The notes: generated by a model from the letters alone, not told the origin. Numbered from the stretch's first letter, positions 14,628 through 23,249 are shown. The stretch is 31,364 nt of DNA from JAAYFT01 sp041655755 (GCA_041655755.1 JBBAEY010000014.1:1-31364), one strand, 5' to 3'. Numbers and translations: made by a program.

Positions 14628-15137
14628 ATTAAAGAACTTCAGATAAATGAAGAGATCAGAGACAGGGAAGTTAGACTGATAGATGTAGATGGTGGCCAGC
14701 TAGGAATAGTGCCCATCAAAAAAGCCTTGGAAATATCCATTGAAAAGAGATTGGATTTAGTCAAGATAGCTCCAACGGCCAACCCACCTGTTTGTAAGGT
14801 GATGGACTATGGAAAATACAAGTACGAGTTGGCAAAAAGGGAAAAAGAGGCTAGAAAAAATCAGAAGATAATTAATGTTAAAGAAATTCGTCTCACTCCA
14901 AATATTGAAGATCACGACTTAAATGTAAAGGCTAGAAGAGCTGTTGAATTCCTAAAATCTGGGGATAAGGTAAAGGTTTCAGTCAGATTTAGGGGCCGAG
15001 AAATGGGGCATACTGAAATTGGCAAGGAAGTACTAGCTAATTTTTCAAAACTAATTGAAGAAGCTGGAACCGTAGAGAAGGCCGCAAAGCTCGAAGGCCG
15101 AAACATGACAATGCACGTAACACCAAAAACGGAATAA
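14628..15137 (+). CDS. infC: translation initiation factor IF-3, AUU start
   Basis: A 169-aa factor that binds the 30S subunit, prevents early 50S joining and rejects non-standard start codons. N-terminal domain about 1-77 (INEEIRDREVRLIDVDGGQLGIV ... VCKVMDYGKYKYE), basic linker, C-terminal domain about 83-169 (KEIRLTPNIEDHDLNVKARRAVEFL). No ATG, GTG or TTG in frame fits the SD; ATT at 14628 lies 7 bases after GGAGGTG (14614-14620) and gives IKELQINEEIR, the proper family start. AUU starts are known for infC elsewhere and let IF-3 repress its own translation. It is first in the operon with rpmI and rplT. Confidence 0.95.
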   Translation: MKELQINEEIRDREVRLIDVDGGQLGIVPIKKALEISIEKRLDLVKIAPTANPPVCKVMDYGKYKYELAKREKEARKNQKIINVKEIRLTPNIEDHDLNVKARRAVEFLKSGDKVKVSVRFRGREMGHTEIGKEVLANFSKLIEEAGTVEKAAKLEGRNMTMHVTPKTE

Positions 15138-15153
15138 TAAGGAGGTTTATAAT

Positions 15154-15345
15154 ATGGCAAAGATGAAAACCCATAGGGGGTCAGCGAAAAGGTTTAAAAG
15201 AACAGGCTCAGGCAAGATAAAGAGATTTAAGGCTTTTAAGAGTCACTTAACTGGCAAGAAATCTCCAAAGAGAATTAGAAACCTGAGAAAAGGCACCCTA
15301 GTAAGCAAGGGCGACCAAAGAAGAATAGATTCCATGATACCATAA
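15154..15345 (+). CDS. rpmI: 50S ribosomal protein L35
   Basis: A 63-aa, strongly basic protein of the large ribosomal subunit. It has the family start AKMKTHRGSAKRFKRTGSGKIKRFKAFKSH and the end RNLRKGTLVSKGDQRRIDSMIP, and is of normal length. AAGGAGG (15139-15145) precedes ATG 15154 by 8 bases. It sits in the usual infC-rpmI-rplT order, 16 bases after infC. Confidence 0.98.
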   Translation: MAKMKTHRGSAKRFKRTGSGKIKRFKAFKSHLTGKKSPKRIRNLRKGTLVSKGDQRRIDSMIP

Positions 15346-15376
15346 TAAAATTTATTTGAAATAGGAGGTACTATAG

Positions 15377-15727
15377 ATGGCAAGGGTAAAAAGGGCGATT
15401 AATGCCAAGAAAAGACATAAGAAGATATTAAAACAAGCCAAGGGCTATTACGGAGCCAAGTCGAAATTATTTAGGACTGCCAATGAGGCTGTAATGAAAT
15501 CATTAAACTATGCATATATAGGACGTAAACAAAGAAAGAGGGATTTTAGAAAACTTTGGATTACAAGAATTAATGCAGCAGCTAGATTAAATGGCATGAG
15601 CTATAGCAAATTTATCAGTGGATTGAAAAAGGCAAATATAGATATAAACAGAAAGATGCTGTCTGAAATGGCAATCCATGATTCAGAAGGATTTGCAAAA
15701 CTAGTCGAAATCGCAAAAAGCAACTAA
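15377..15727 (+). CDS. rplT: 50S ribosomal protein L20
   Basis: A 116-aa basic protein that binds 23S rRNA early in 50S assembly. Typical segments are ARVKRAINAKKRHKKILKQAKGYYGAKSKLFRTANEAVMKS (in parts), RKQRKRDFRKLWITRINAAAR and NRKMLSEMAIHD. The N-terminal tail is long and basic; the C-terminal domain is the part that in Firmicutes also binds the operon leader. SD AGGAGGT (15363-15369) fits ATG 15377. It is the last gene of the operon, followed by a terminator. Confidence 0.98.
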   Translation: MARVKRAINAKKRHKKILKQAKGYYGAKSKLFRTANEAVMKSLNYAYIGRKQRKRDFRKLWITRINAAARLNGMSYSKFISGLKKANIDINRKMLSEMAIHDSEGFAKLVEIAKSN

Positions 15728-15732
15728 AGATG

Positions 15733-15760
15733 AAAGTTCCATCAAGGAACTTTTATTTTT
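15733..15760 (+). terminator. terminator after rplT
   Basis: AAAGTTCC (15733-15740), loop ATCAA, GGAACTTT (15746-15753), then TATTTTT. It closes the infC operon; the next gene starts 25 bases later, so partial read-through may supply it. Confidence 0.85.
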
Positions 15761-15784
15761 ATATAGTGGAGGGCTGGTGAAAAG

Positions 15785-16588
15785 ATGCAGGTAATAAGCA
15801 GCATAAAAAACCCCCTGATTAAAAATATAAGGTCCCTGCATAGAAGAAGGGAAAGATTTAAAAACAAGGCCTTTATAATTGAAGGGATAAAGGTAGTAGC
15901 TGAGGCACTTGAACAAGGCTACCCCATTAGAAATATAATATATACGGACCAGCTCCTGGCAGTCAAGGACGGTGAAGAACTGTTCAAAAAAATCCAGGAC
16001 TTGCCCAATACAATTTATGTAGCAGACAAGGTATTCAAGGAGATTTCAGATACGGAAAATCCCCAGGGCCTATTGGCCATAGCAGAAATGAAAAATTTGA
16101 AAATAGAAGAAATTAAGATGGGGGGATTACCTTTCTTGATATACCTTAACCGCCTACAGGACCCTGGGAATATGGGAACCATAATAAGGACTGCAGATGC
16201 CTTCAAGGCAGATGGAATAATAATTGGGCAGGGGTCAGTAGATCCCTATAATCCCAAGGTGGTCAGGGCAACCATGGGGTCTATATTTAGACTTCCAATC
16301 ATATACGAGCCACAGGACTATGAGGATTTAGAGCACCTGAAGGCAAGGGGATTGCACATTTATTCATCTTCCCTAGAGGGAAGCAGGCCCATATACCATA
16401 TAGATTTTCAGAGGGGCTTTGTCTTGGTCATAGGCAATGAATCCAATGGAATAGATGAAAAGATAGCTGCAATGTCTCATAGCCTGATAAAGGTGCCCAT
16501 GCCTGGCGGAGCAGAATCCTTAAATGCAGGAATTGCTGCATCGATTATTATGTATGAGGCTATGAAACAGAGGGCTAATAATCCTTGA
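15785..16588 (+). CDS. TrmH/SpoU family RNA 2'-O-methyltransferase (YsgA-like)
   Basis: A 267-aa SPOUT methyltransferase that would transfer a methyl group from SAM to a ribose 2'-OH in RNA. The N-terminal about 95 residues are a substrate-binding domain (SIKNPLIKNIRSLHRRRERFKNKAFIIEG). The catalytic knot has motif 1 NRLQDPGNMGTIIRTADAF (about 120-138), motif 2 VLVIGNESNGI and motif 3 VPMPGGAESLNAGIAASIIMYE. Position between the ribosomal genes and pheS matches ysgA of Bacillus subtilis; the target nucleotide is not known from sequence. ATG 15785 follows GGAGGGCTGGTG. The pheS promoter overlaps its stop codon. Confidence 0.93.
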   Translation: MQVISSIKNPLIKNIRSLHRRRERFKNKAFIIEGIKVVAEALEQGYPIRNIIYTDQLLAVKDGEELFKKIQDLPNTIYVADKVFKEISDTENPQGLLAIAEMKNLKIEEIKMGGLPFLIYLNRLQDPGNMGTIIRTADAFKADGIIIGQGSVDPYNPKVVRATMGSIFRLPIIYEPQDYEDLEHLKARGLHIYSSSLEGSRPIYHIDFQRGFVLVIGNESNGIDEKIAAMSHSLIKVPMPGGAESLNAGIAASIIMYEAMKQRANNP

Positions 16589-16613
16589 GTTTTGAAATTC
16601 TAGGTGCTATAAT
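16585..16613 (+). promoter_or_regulatory. pheST promoter
   Basis: TTGAGT (16585-16590), 17 bases, TATAAT (16608-16613). The -35 overlaps the stop codon of the methyltransferase gene. It gives pheS a leader of about 70 nt. Confidence 0.8.
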
Positions 16614-16635
16614 TGAGTAAATAGTTTGATTTTTT

Positions 16636-16662
16636 GGCCTTTAGCGAAAAGGTCTGTTTTTT
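16636..16662 (+). terminator. terminator hairpin in the pheS leader (possible attenuator)
   Basis: GGCCTTT (16636-16642), loop AGCGA, AAAGGTC (16648-16654), one G-T pair, then TGTTTTTT. It lies between the pheS promoter and the start codon, so it can attenuate pheST as well as stop upstream transcripts. No T-box sequence is present in this leader. Confidence 0.75.
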
Positions 16663-16689
16663 ATACCATGGCAAAGGAGTAGGAAGACA

Positions 16690-17733
16690 ATGGAAAAGAT
16701 GAAAGATATAATGAAAGAAAAGTTGCTGGAAATCAAAAAAATCGCATTAGAGAACATTGAAGAAGTGAAATCCTTAGAAGAATTTGAGCAATTGAGGGTC
16801 AAGTTTCTAGGTAAAAAGGGTGAATTGACAAAGGTATTGAGGGACATGGGCAAGCTAATAGCAGAGGAAAGGCCCATAGTAGGCCAAATAGCCAATGAGA
16901 TAAGGGACGAATTGGAAAAAGCCATAGCAGAAGTAGGAGACAAGTTAAACGAAGAGTTAAAAAGGTCAAAGATGAATAAGGAAAAGCTGGACATAACTAT
17001 AAATACCCACAAGGAGATTTACGGTCACAGGCACCCATTGTTGGCTACTGTAGAAGAGCTGGAAGATTTGTTTATTAGCATGGGCTTTTCAGTGGTTACT
17101 GGACCTGAGATAGAGACTGTAGAGAATAACTTCGATGCATTAAATTCACCCGAAAATCATCCTTCCAGGGATATGTCGGATACATTTTACATAACTGATG
17201 ACATTCTACTCAGGACCCATACATCTCCCATGCAGATTAGGGCTATGAAGGAGATGGGGGCACCTCTTAGGATAGTATCAGCAGGACGAACATTTAGATT
17301 TGACGACGTTGACGACACCCACTCACCCATGTTTCACCAGTTGGAGGGACTAGTAGTCGATGAAAATATTAGCATGGCAAACCTGATCCATACCTTGGAC
17401 ATATTTATCAGGGAGCTGTTTGGACCAGACATGAAAACCAGATATAGGCCCCATCACTTCCCCTTTACAGAGCCTTCGGCAGAAGTAGATGTGACCTGCC
17501 TAAAGTGTAGGGGCAAGGGCTGTGACGCCTGTAATTATACAGGCTGGAGCATGGAGCTATTGGGTTGTGGAATGGTACATCCAAAGGTTTTGGAGTATTG
17601 TGGAATAGATTCCGAGAAATATACGGGCTTTGCCTTTGGTATGGGAATAGATAGGATTACCATGGTCAAATATGGCATCAATGATATTAGGTTGCTATTT
17701 GAAAATGACAGTAGGTTTTTAGAGCAATTTTAG
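16690..17733 (+). CDS. pheS: phenylalanyl-tRNA synthetase alpha subunit
   Basis: A 347-aa catalytic subunit of the class II alpha2-beta2 PheRS. The N-terminal coiled coil (about 1-95) binds tRNA-Phe. The catalytic core follows, with motif 1 around HPLLATVEELEDLFISMGF, motif 2 GRTFRFDDVDDTHSPMFHQLEG and motif 3 GFAFGMGIDRITMVKYG. Four cysteines in CLKCRGKGCDACNYTGW form a zinc-ribbon-like loop that is common in Firmicute PheS. I chose ATG 16690 with AAAGGAG and AGGA just upstream; ATG 16699 is possible. pheT starts 18 bases after the stop. A promoter and attenuator-like hairpin precede it. Confidence 0.97.
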   Translation: MEKMKDIMKEKLLEIKKIALENIEEVKSLEEFEQLRVKFLGKKGELTKVLRDMGKLIAEERPIVGQIANEIRDELEKAIAEVGDKLNEELKRSKMNKEKLDITINTHKEIYGHRHPLLATVEELEDLFISMGFSVVTGPEIETVENNFDALNSPENHPSRDMSDTFYITDDILLRTHTSPMQIRAMKEMGAPLRIVSAGRTFRFDDVDDTHSPMFHQLEGLVVDENISMANLIHTLDIFIRELFGPDMKTRYRPHHFPFTEPSAEVDVTCLKCRGKGCDACNYTGWSMELLGCGMVHPKVLEYCGIDSEKYTGFAFGMGIDRITMVKYGINDIRLLFENDSRFLEQF

Positions 17734-17751
17734 ATAGATAGGAGTGGGAAT

Positions 17752-20145
17752 ATGCTGTTACCGGTAAAGTGGTTAAAAGATTATGTGGAGATAGACAAGG
17801 ATACGAGGCAACTAGCAGATGGACTTACCTTGTCAGGTTCACATGTGGAGTCCATCATAGGATTAAATAAGGGCATAGAGGATGTGGTTGTAGGGATAAT
17901 TCTAAGCATTGAGGAACACCCCCAGGCCGACAAACTCTTTGTCTGCAAGGTAGATATAGGGTCAGAAGAACTGCAAATTGTAACAGGTGCTAGGAACTTA
18001 AAGGCTGGGGACTATATTCCAGTGGCCAAAGTGGGCTCCAAGCTGCCTGGAGGCGTAAGCATAGACCTAAGCAACTTTAGGGGCATTGATTCCTATGGAA
18101 TGTTGTGTTCCTTAAAGGAACTGGGATATGATGACAGCGTAATAAGCAGGGATATGAGAGATGGGATATTTGTATTAGACAAGGAATACAGCCTAGGCAG
18201 TCCCATTGTGGACATCTTGGGTCTGGACAATGAGGTAATAGAATTTGAAATAACACCCAATAGGCCAGATTGCCTGAGTATCATAGGCATGGCTAGGGAA
18301 ACAGCAGCAACATTTGATACCCAGCTCAAGGAAGCAGAGATTGAAATAAAATCTGAAGTGGATCAGATTGAGGATTATTTAGATGGCATAGAGGCCCCAT
18401 CAGACAATTGCATCAGGTATTATGCCAGGGTCATAAAGGACGTTAAAATAGAACCATCACCCTTATGGATGCAGACAAGGCTCATGGAAGCAGGCGTGAG
18501 GCCTATTAACAATATTGTAGATATAACCAATTTTGTAATGCTGGAATATGGTGCCCCCCTGCATGCCTTTGACTTAGAAACCCTAGAGGGGAAAAAGATT
18601 ATTGTCAGGCAGGCGGCAGAGGGAGAAAAGATTGTAACATTAGACGGAGAAGAAAGAGAACTGGACCCTTCAAATCTTGTAATAGCTGATAGCAAAAAGC
18701 CCGTAGCCATAGCAGGGGTAATGGGTGGTTTCAATACGGAAATCACAGATTCAACAAGATATGTCCTAATAGAGGGTGCCAATTTCAAGGACAAAAGTGT
18801 AAGGCTAACCTCCAAAAAATTGGGGCTTAGGACAGAGGCGTCTACAAGATTTGAAAAGGGTCTGGACCCTAATCTGTGTCAAATATCTGCCGATAGGGTA
18901 TGTCAATTAGTTGAGCAGATTGGGGCAGGTCTAGTTGTCAAGGGAAGTACAGATGTATATAAAAATCCAAAAAAAGAAGAGGTCCTCACCTTAAGACCGG
19001 AAAGGGCCAGAAAAGTTCTGGGAGTAGATATTGCTACTGATAATATGGTAAAATACTTAAATGGGCTGGGAATAAAATCGCAAATCAAGGGAGAATTAAT
19101 TGAGTCCAGCATACCTACCTATAGATTAGACATAGAGAGAGAGATTGACTTAATTGAGGAAGTCGGTAGGATTTACGGTTTTCACAAGATTGAAAGCAAA
19201 CCCCTAATAGGTATTTTGACCAGGGGAGAGAAACCCTATGGAAGAAGAATAGAGGATAGGGCCAAAAACATCTTGCAAGGTCTAGGTCTAAACGAGGTCA
19301 TGACATACTCTTTTATAAGTCCCAAGGCCTATGACAAGATAAATACGGCAGAGGACAGCGATTTAAGAAAATATATAAAACTGCTCAACCCCCTAGGGGA
19401 AGACTATAGCGTAATGAGGACCAGCTTGATGCCCAATATGCTGGAACTCCTAAGCAGAAATTACAATAGGGGAGTAGAGAATTGCTATGCCTATGAGATA
19501 GGCAACACCTTCATAGCAGAGGAGCTACCCCTCAAGGATTTGCCAAGGGAGAACAAGGTCTTGTCAATAGGTATATACGGCGAAAAGGACTTCTATTTTT
19601 TAAAGGAGGCCATCAATACCGTCTTTAAAAGGTTGGGAATAGAAGGTGTGGAATACCAAAAAGAAGAAAATGACCCAAGTTTCCACCCGGGAAGAACTGC
19701 AAAACTAGTACACCAGGGTCTTAAACTGGGGATAGTAGGCGAGGTACATTTAGATGTAGCCGAGAACTACGACTTGAAGAGCAGGATTTATCTAGCCCAA
19801 ATAGATTTTGATAAAATTGTTGAATTAGCAAATACAGAGATTAAGTATAGGGCCCTGCCCAAGTATCCAGCCCTATTGAGGGACTTGGCTTTGGTAGTCA
19901 GGGAAGATGTCTTGGTAGGGGATATAGAAAAGCTAATCTTCAGTCATGGCCCGGGCCTAATTGAAAAGGTAGAATTGTTTGATATATATACTGGAAGCCA
20001 AATACCAGAGGGTATGAAAAGCGTGGCCTTTTCAATAGCCTATAGGACTCAGGATAGGACACTAAGAGATGCAGAAGTAAATGAAATACAGGAGGCAATC
20101 ATCAGAGACCTGGAAGAAAACTTCGGTGCAAGGCTGAGATCATAA
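17752..20145 (+). CDS. pheT: phenylalanyl-tRNA synthetase beta subunit
   Basis: A 797-aa subunit of normal length. Domains: N-terminal pieces with an EMAP-II-like tRNA-binding fold (about 40-155, with HPQADKLFVCKVD and ILSIEEH), B3/B4 editing domain (about 200-385, GVRPINNIVDITNFVMLEYGAP in part), B5 (about 405-475), a class II core-like domain (about 480-690) and a C-terminal FDX-ACB anticodon-binding domain (about 703-797, ALPKYPALLRDLALVV). SD AGGAGTGGG lies before ATG 17752. It clears mis-made Tyr-tRNA-Phe and positions the tRNA. A terminator follows. Confidence 0.97.
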   Translation: MLLPVKWLKDYVEIDKDTRQLADGLTLSGSHVESIIGLNKGIEDVVVGIILSIEEHPQADKLFVCKVDIGSEELQIVTGARNLKAGDYIPVAKVGSKLPGGVSIDLSNFRGIDSYGMLCSLKELGYDDSVISRDMRDGIFVLDKEYSLGSPIVDILGLDNEVIEFEITPNRPDCLSIIGMARETAATFDTQLKEAEIEIKSEVDQIEDYLDGIEAPSDNCIRYYARVIKDVKIEPSPLWMQTRLMEAGVRPINNIVDITNFVMLEYGAPLHAFDLETLEGKKIIVRQAAEGEKIVTLDGEERELDPSNLVIADSKKPVAIAGVMGGFNTEITDSTRYVLIEGANFKDKSVRLTSKKLGLRTEASTRFEKGLDPNLCQISADRVCQLVEQIGAGLVVKGSTDVYKNPKKEEVLTLRPERARKVLGVDIATDNMVKYLNGLGIKSQIKGELIESSIPTYRLDIEREIDLIEEVGRIYGFHKIESKPLIGILTRGEKPYGRRIEDRAKNILQGLGLNEVMTYSFISPKAYDKINTAEDSDLRKYIKLLNPLGEDYSVMRTSLMPNMLELLSRNYNRGVENCYAYEIGNTFIAEELPLKDLPRENKVLSIGIYGEKDFYFLKEAINTVFKRLGIEGVEYQKEENDPSFHPGRTAKLVHQGLKLGIVGEVHLDVAENYDLKSRIYLAQIDFDKIVELANTEIKYRALPKYPALLRDLALVVREDVLVGDIEKLIFSHGPGLIEKVELFDIYTGSQIPEGMKSVAFSIAYRTQDRTLRDAEVNEIQEAIIRDLEENFGARLRS

Positions 20146-20172
20146 AAAGGGTAGATTTATCTACTCTTTTTT
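20146..20172 (+). terminator. terminator after pheT
   Basis: AAAGGGTAGA (20146-20155), loop TTTA, TCTACTCTTT (20160-20169) with one G-T pair, then T to 20172. It closes the pheST unit directly after the pheT stop. Confidence 0.88.
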
Positions 20173-20200
20173 CAAAAAAAAGAAGGGAAATAGGAAATTG

Positions 20201-20207
20201 TGTCGAA
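20201..20207 (+). promoter_or_regulatory. Spo0A-box-like heptamer before zapA
   Basis: TGTCGAA is the core of the Spo0A binding box. It overlaps the start of a -10-like TATAGT (20208-20213) about 30 bases before the zapA start, where binding would block transcription. No good -35 is seen. In a window of this size I find the exact heptamer only here and inside one coding sequence near 30455, so chance cannot be ruled out. Confidence 0.4.
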
Positions 20208-20244
20208 TATAGTAAGTAACAAATTAAAGGGAGATGAATAAGTT

Positions 20245-20814
20245 ATGACGGTGAAAAAGAAAATTAATATTATTATAGATGGTCGTAACTTTACTGTTGT
20301 AGGGTCAGAGAGCGAAGAATATGTAATCAACCTAGCCTACTATGTAGACAAAAAAATAAAAGAAGTAAGTGGAAAAAACGATAAGCTTTGTCAGACAATG
20401 TCAGCAACTCTGGCGGCCCTAAACATTGCCGATGAACTTCAAAGAACCAAAGGGAAGCTTGAGGAACTTGAGAGCCAGGCCAAGGGACCATTGGAGAGGT
20501 ATGACGATTTAACATCCGAATTGGAAGATGCCAAGGCCACCATAAGGGATCTGCAGGACAGCAACAGGATTTACAAGGAGCAATTGTTAAATGAACAGCT
20601 AGGCAGGGAAAATGCCGTCAAGGAAATAGAAAAAAACAAGAGGGCCTTGGAGTTGAAAGAAAAGGAATTGGTAGACAACCAGAAGATGATCAAGTCCTTA
20701 CAGGACAAGATATTTGACAATCAAATCGAACTGATTGAAACAAAAAAGGAACTGGGCGAGATAATAAGGCGATTAGATGATAAAAGGAATCTGTTTTCCA
20801 AGGAGGAAGCTTAA
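20245..20814 (+). CDS. zapA: ZapA-like cell division protein with long coiled coil
   Basis: A 189-aa cytosolic protein. Residues about 1-75 are the ZapA domain (VKKKINIIIDGRNFTVVGSESEEYVINLAYYVDKKI in parts, then MSATLAALNIADEL), which binds FtsZ and bundles its filaments. From about 65 to 185 it is almost wholly charged coiled coil (KGKLEELESQ ... ELIETKKELGEIIRRLDDKRN), more than doubling the usual 85-100 residue length. The extension is common in Clostridial relatives and could bridge filaments farther apart; that role is inferred. A GGGAG SD lies 10 bases before ATG 20245. The U32 gene starts 5 bases after its stop, so they are co-transcribed. Possible Spo0A control is noted separately. 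Confidence 0.9.
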   Translation: MTVKKKINIIIDGRNFTVVGSESEEYVINLAYYVDKKIKEVSGKNDKLCQTMSATLAALNIADELQRTKGKLEELESQAKGPLERYDDLTSELEDAKATIRDLQDSNRIYKEQLLNEQLGRENAVKEIEKNKRALELKEKELVDNQKMIKSLQDKIFDNQIELIETKKELGEIIRRLDDKRNLFSKEEA

Positions 20815-20819
20815 GAAAA

Positions 20820-23234
20820 GTGAAAGATAAGCTAGAGTTATTAGCCCCTGTGGGCAGCATGGAAGCTCTCTACGCTGCCATAGAAAATGGGGCAAATGCA
20901 GTATATTTAGGCGGTAAATTATTTAATGCAAGGCAATATGCGTCAAACTTTGACCTCCAGGAGTTGAAGGAGGCAGTCACATATGCCCACTTGAGAGATG
21001 TCAAGGTATATGTAACGGTCAATATCTTAATTGACAACAGCGAAATGGAGGAGGCATTAGACTATATAAGATACCTATATGAAATAGATATAGATGGCCT
21101 CATAATCCAGGATATTGGACTTGCTAGCCTAGTAAGGAAATCATTTCCTGATTTTGACCTACATGGCAGTACACAAATGACTGTAAACAACCTAGAAGGT
21201 GCAGACTTTTTATATAAGATGGGATTCACTAGGGTAGTTTTAGCTAGGGAGACACCTATCGAGGAAATTAGATATATTTATGAAAATACCCCCATAGAGT
21301 TAGAAGCCTTTATCCATGGGGCTCTTTGTGTTTCCTATTCTGGACAGTGCCTTATGAGTAGCCTCATAGGGGGAAGAAGCGGCAATAGGGGGAGGTGTGC
21401 CCAGCCCTGTAGAATGCCCTACTCCATAGTCGATAGTAGGGGCCAGCTCCTGAAGGACTGGGATAGGAAATATGTCCTTAGCACGAGGGATTTAAATACC
21501 CTAGATGAAATCGAGGAAATTGTCAATAGCGGGATAGTATCATTGAAAATTGAAGGCAGGATGAAAAGGCCAGAATACGTGGCAACAGTACTCAGCAATT
21601 ACAGGAAGGCCCTGGATAGGGGAGGACACAGCATAGACCGTGGAGACAGGCAGGACATGGAGCAGATATTTAATAGGGGATTTACCAAGGGACTTATGTT
21701 TGGGGACTTTGGAAGGAATTTTATCAGCCTAGATAGGCCAGACAATCGGGGAAGAGTAGTTGGAAAAGTTGAAAGGGCCGATAAGTACAAGGTTTATATT
21801 AGATTAGAAGATAAGCTGGACAAGGGAGATGGACTGGAACTAGAACTTAGGGGCGGCGAATACAAGGGTATAATATCGCCATTTTCAGCCTTGAAGGGCA
21901 GTACGATTTCCTTGGAAAAACCAGGATATGTAGAGAAGGATTCAATTGTATATAAAAGCTCTAGTCTGGAACTGCTGAATAGGGCCAAGGAAAGCTATAG
22001 GAAATCGGACATAAAAAAGATAGTTCACATGGAAACAAGAATAAAAATTGGAGAAAAACCCAAGCTAAGGGCCTGGACGAATGGTAAAATCATAGAGCTG
22101 GAAGGGGAACAAGTAGTAGAAAAAGGTAAAAATACTGCCTTGAGCAGGGAGAAAATAGAAGAACAGTTGACCAAACTAGGTAATACAGTCTATAAATTAG
22201 GGGACATATCCATAAGCCTAGATGAAGCAGCCTATCTGCCAATATCTGCAATTAACCAGCTAAGGAGATCCCTAGTAGAGGCCTTGGACAGGGAAAACAA
22301 GAATTTCAACCATAGAGAAGCTATAGATGAGTCCAACTACCAAGAAGGCAAAAAAGGCTTTTTCACCTATGGGGGGAAGGGAAAGACCAGCCAGAGAAAA
22401 ATAAGCATAAGAGTCAGCAGTCTAGAGCAATTTGAACAACTGGATTTGGAAAAACTAGATAGGCTCTACCTGGGCTTTTATGAATCTATTGACAAGGCCA
22501 TTCATGAGATAAAAAACCACAATAAGGAAGTATTTATTTGGACTGATAAAATTTTATATAAAGAGGATCTGGAAAGACTCTCTGAAATCATTAGCCCCTG
22601 GGAAAAGGACATTGACGGGATTTCAGTTTCCAATCTAGGGAGTCTGGAGTACTTTAGGAAGAGCTTTAAGACAAAACTTCACGGGGATATAGGACTCAAT
22701 GTCTTCAATGGGCATACACTGAATTATTTTAGATCCATTGGTTTGTCCAGTATTACCCTGTCACCAGAATTGAACCTAAGGCAGATAAATTCAATAGAGG
22801 ACATGACCGATGTCACTACAGAGGCAATAGTATATGGCTACCTACCCCTTATGATTACAAAACATTGTCCAATGGCACTTGTCAAGGGCTGTAAGGACGA
22901 CAGCAACTGTAATACATGTAAATTCGCAAGGGGCTATGGACTCAAGGATAGAATGGGGGCCAGCTTCTATATGGACAGGAGGGAAGGATTTAGCTCCATT
23001 TATAATTCAGTCCCCCTTATGGTAGTGGACAGTCTGGACAAGATATTTAAAAGCGGTTTGTCAATGGGCAGGCTTGATTTTACCATTGAAAGAGACAAGG
23101 TCAGGGAAATACAATCCATATACTATGACCATGCCAAGGGAATAATAGGCAGTGATGAAGTGGGGGAATTTTTAGGCACTTATAAGGAAATAAATAATAT
23201 AACCAATGGACACTTTTTTAGAGGTGTAATTTAA
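20820..23234 (+). CDS. U32 family protein, RlhA-like (probable 23S rRNA hydroxylation)
   Basis: An 804-aa U32 protein. Although named peptidases, U32 proteins such as RlhA, TrhP and UbiU/UbiV act in hydroxylation of RNA or quinone and carry an iron-sulfur cluster. The N-terminal TIM-barrel-like part starts LELLAPVGSMEALYAAIENGANAVYLGG; the signature is at about 166-197 with C170, C177, C193 and C197. A DUF3656-like region follows, then a further U32-like C-terminal part with a second cysteine group at about 685-705 (HCPMALVKGC, NCNTC). The length and the added domain fit the long Firmicute form. It starts with GTG 20820, with AGGAGG 13 bases upstream inside the zapA end. The rRNA target is inferred from RlhA. 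Confidence 0.88.
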   Translation: MKDKLELLAPVGSMEALYAAIENGANAVYLGGKLFNARQYASNFDLQELKEAVTYAHLRDVKVYVTVNILIDNSEMEEALDYIRYLYEIDIDGLIIQDIGLASLVRKSFPDFDLHGSTQMTVNNLEGADFLYKMGFTRVVLARETPIEEIRYIYENTPIELEAFIHGALCVSYSGQCLMSSLIGGRSGNRGRCAQPCRMPYSIVDSRGQLLKDWDRKYVLSTRDLNTLDEIEEIVNSGIVSLKIEGRMKRPEYVATVLSNYRKALDRGGHSIDRGDRQDMEQIFNRGFTKGLMFGDFGRNFISLDRPDNRGRVVGKVERADKYKVYIRLEDKLDKGDGLELELRGGEYKGIISPFSALKGSTISLEKPGYVEKDSIVYKSSSLELLNRAKESYRKSDIKKIVHMETRIKIGEKPKLRAWTNGKIIELEGEQVVEKGKNTALSREKIEEQLTKLGNTVYKLGDISISLDEAAYLPISAINQLRRSLVEALDRENKNFNHREAIDESNYQEGKKGFFTYGGKGKTSQRKISIRVSSLEQFEQLDLEKLDRLYLGFYESIDKAIHEIKNHNKEVFIWTDKILYKEDLERLSEIISPWEKDIDGISVSNLGSLEYFRKSFKTKLHGDIGLNVFNGHTLNYFRSIGLSSITLSPELNLRQINSIEDMTDVTTEAIVYGYLPLMITKHCPMALVKGCKDDSNCNTCKFARGYGLKDRMGASFYMDRREGFSSIYNSVPLMVVDSLDKIFKSGLSMGRLDFTIERDKVREIQSIYYDHAKGIIGSDEVGEFLGTYKEINNITNGHFFRGVI

Positions 23235-23249
23235 TGGAGATGATGGCGA

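Noticed and set aside
16614..16689. T-box before pheS
   Set aside because: No GGGTGGNACC-type core and the leader is far too short; only a simple terminator hairpin is present.
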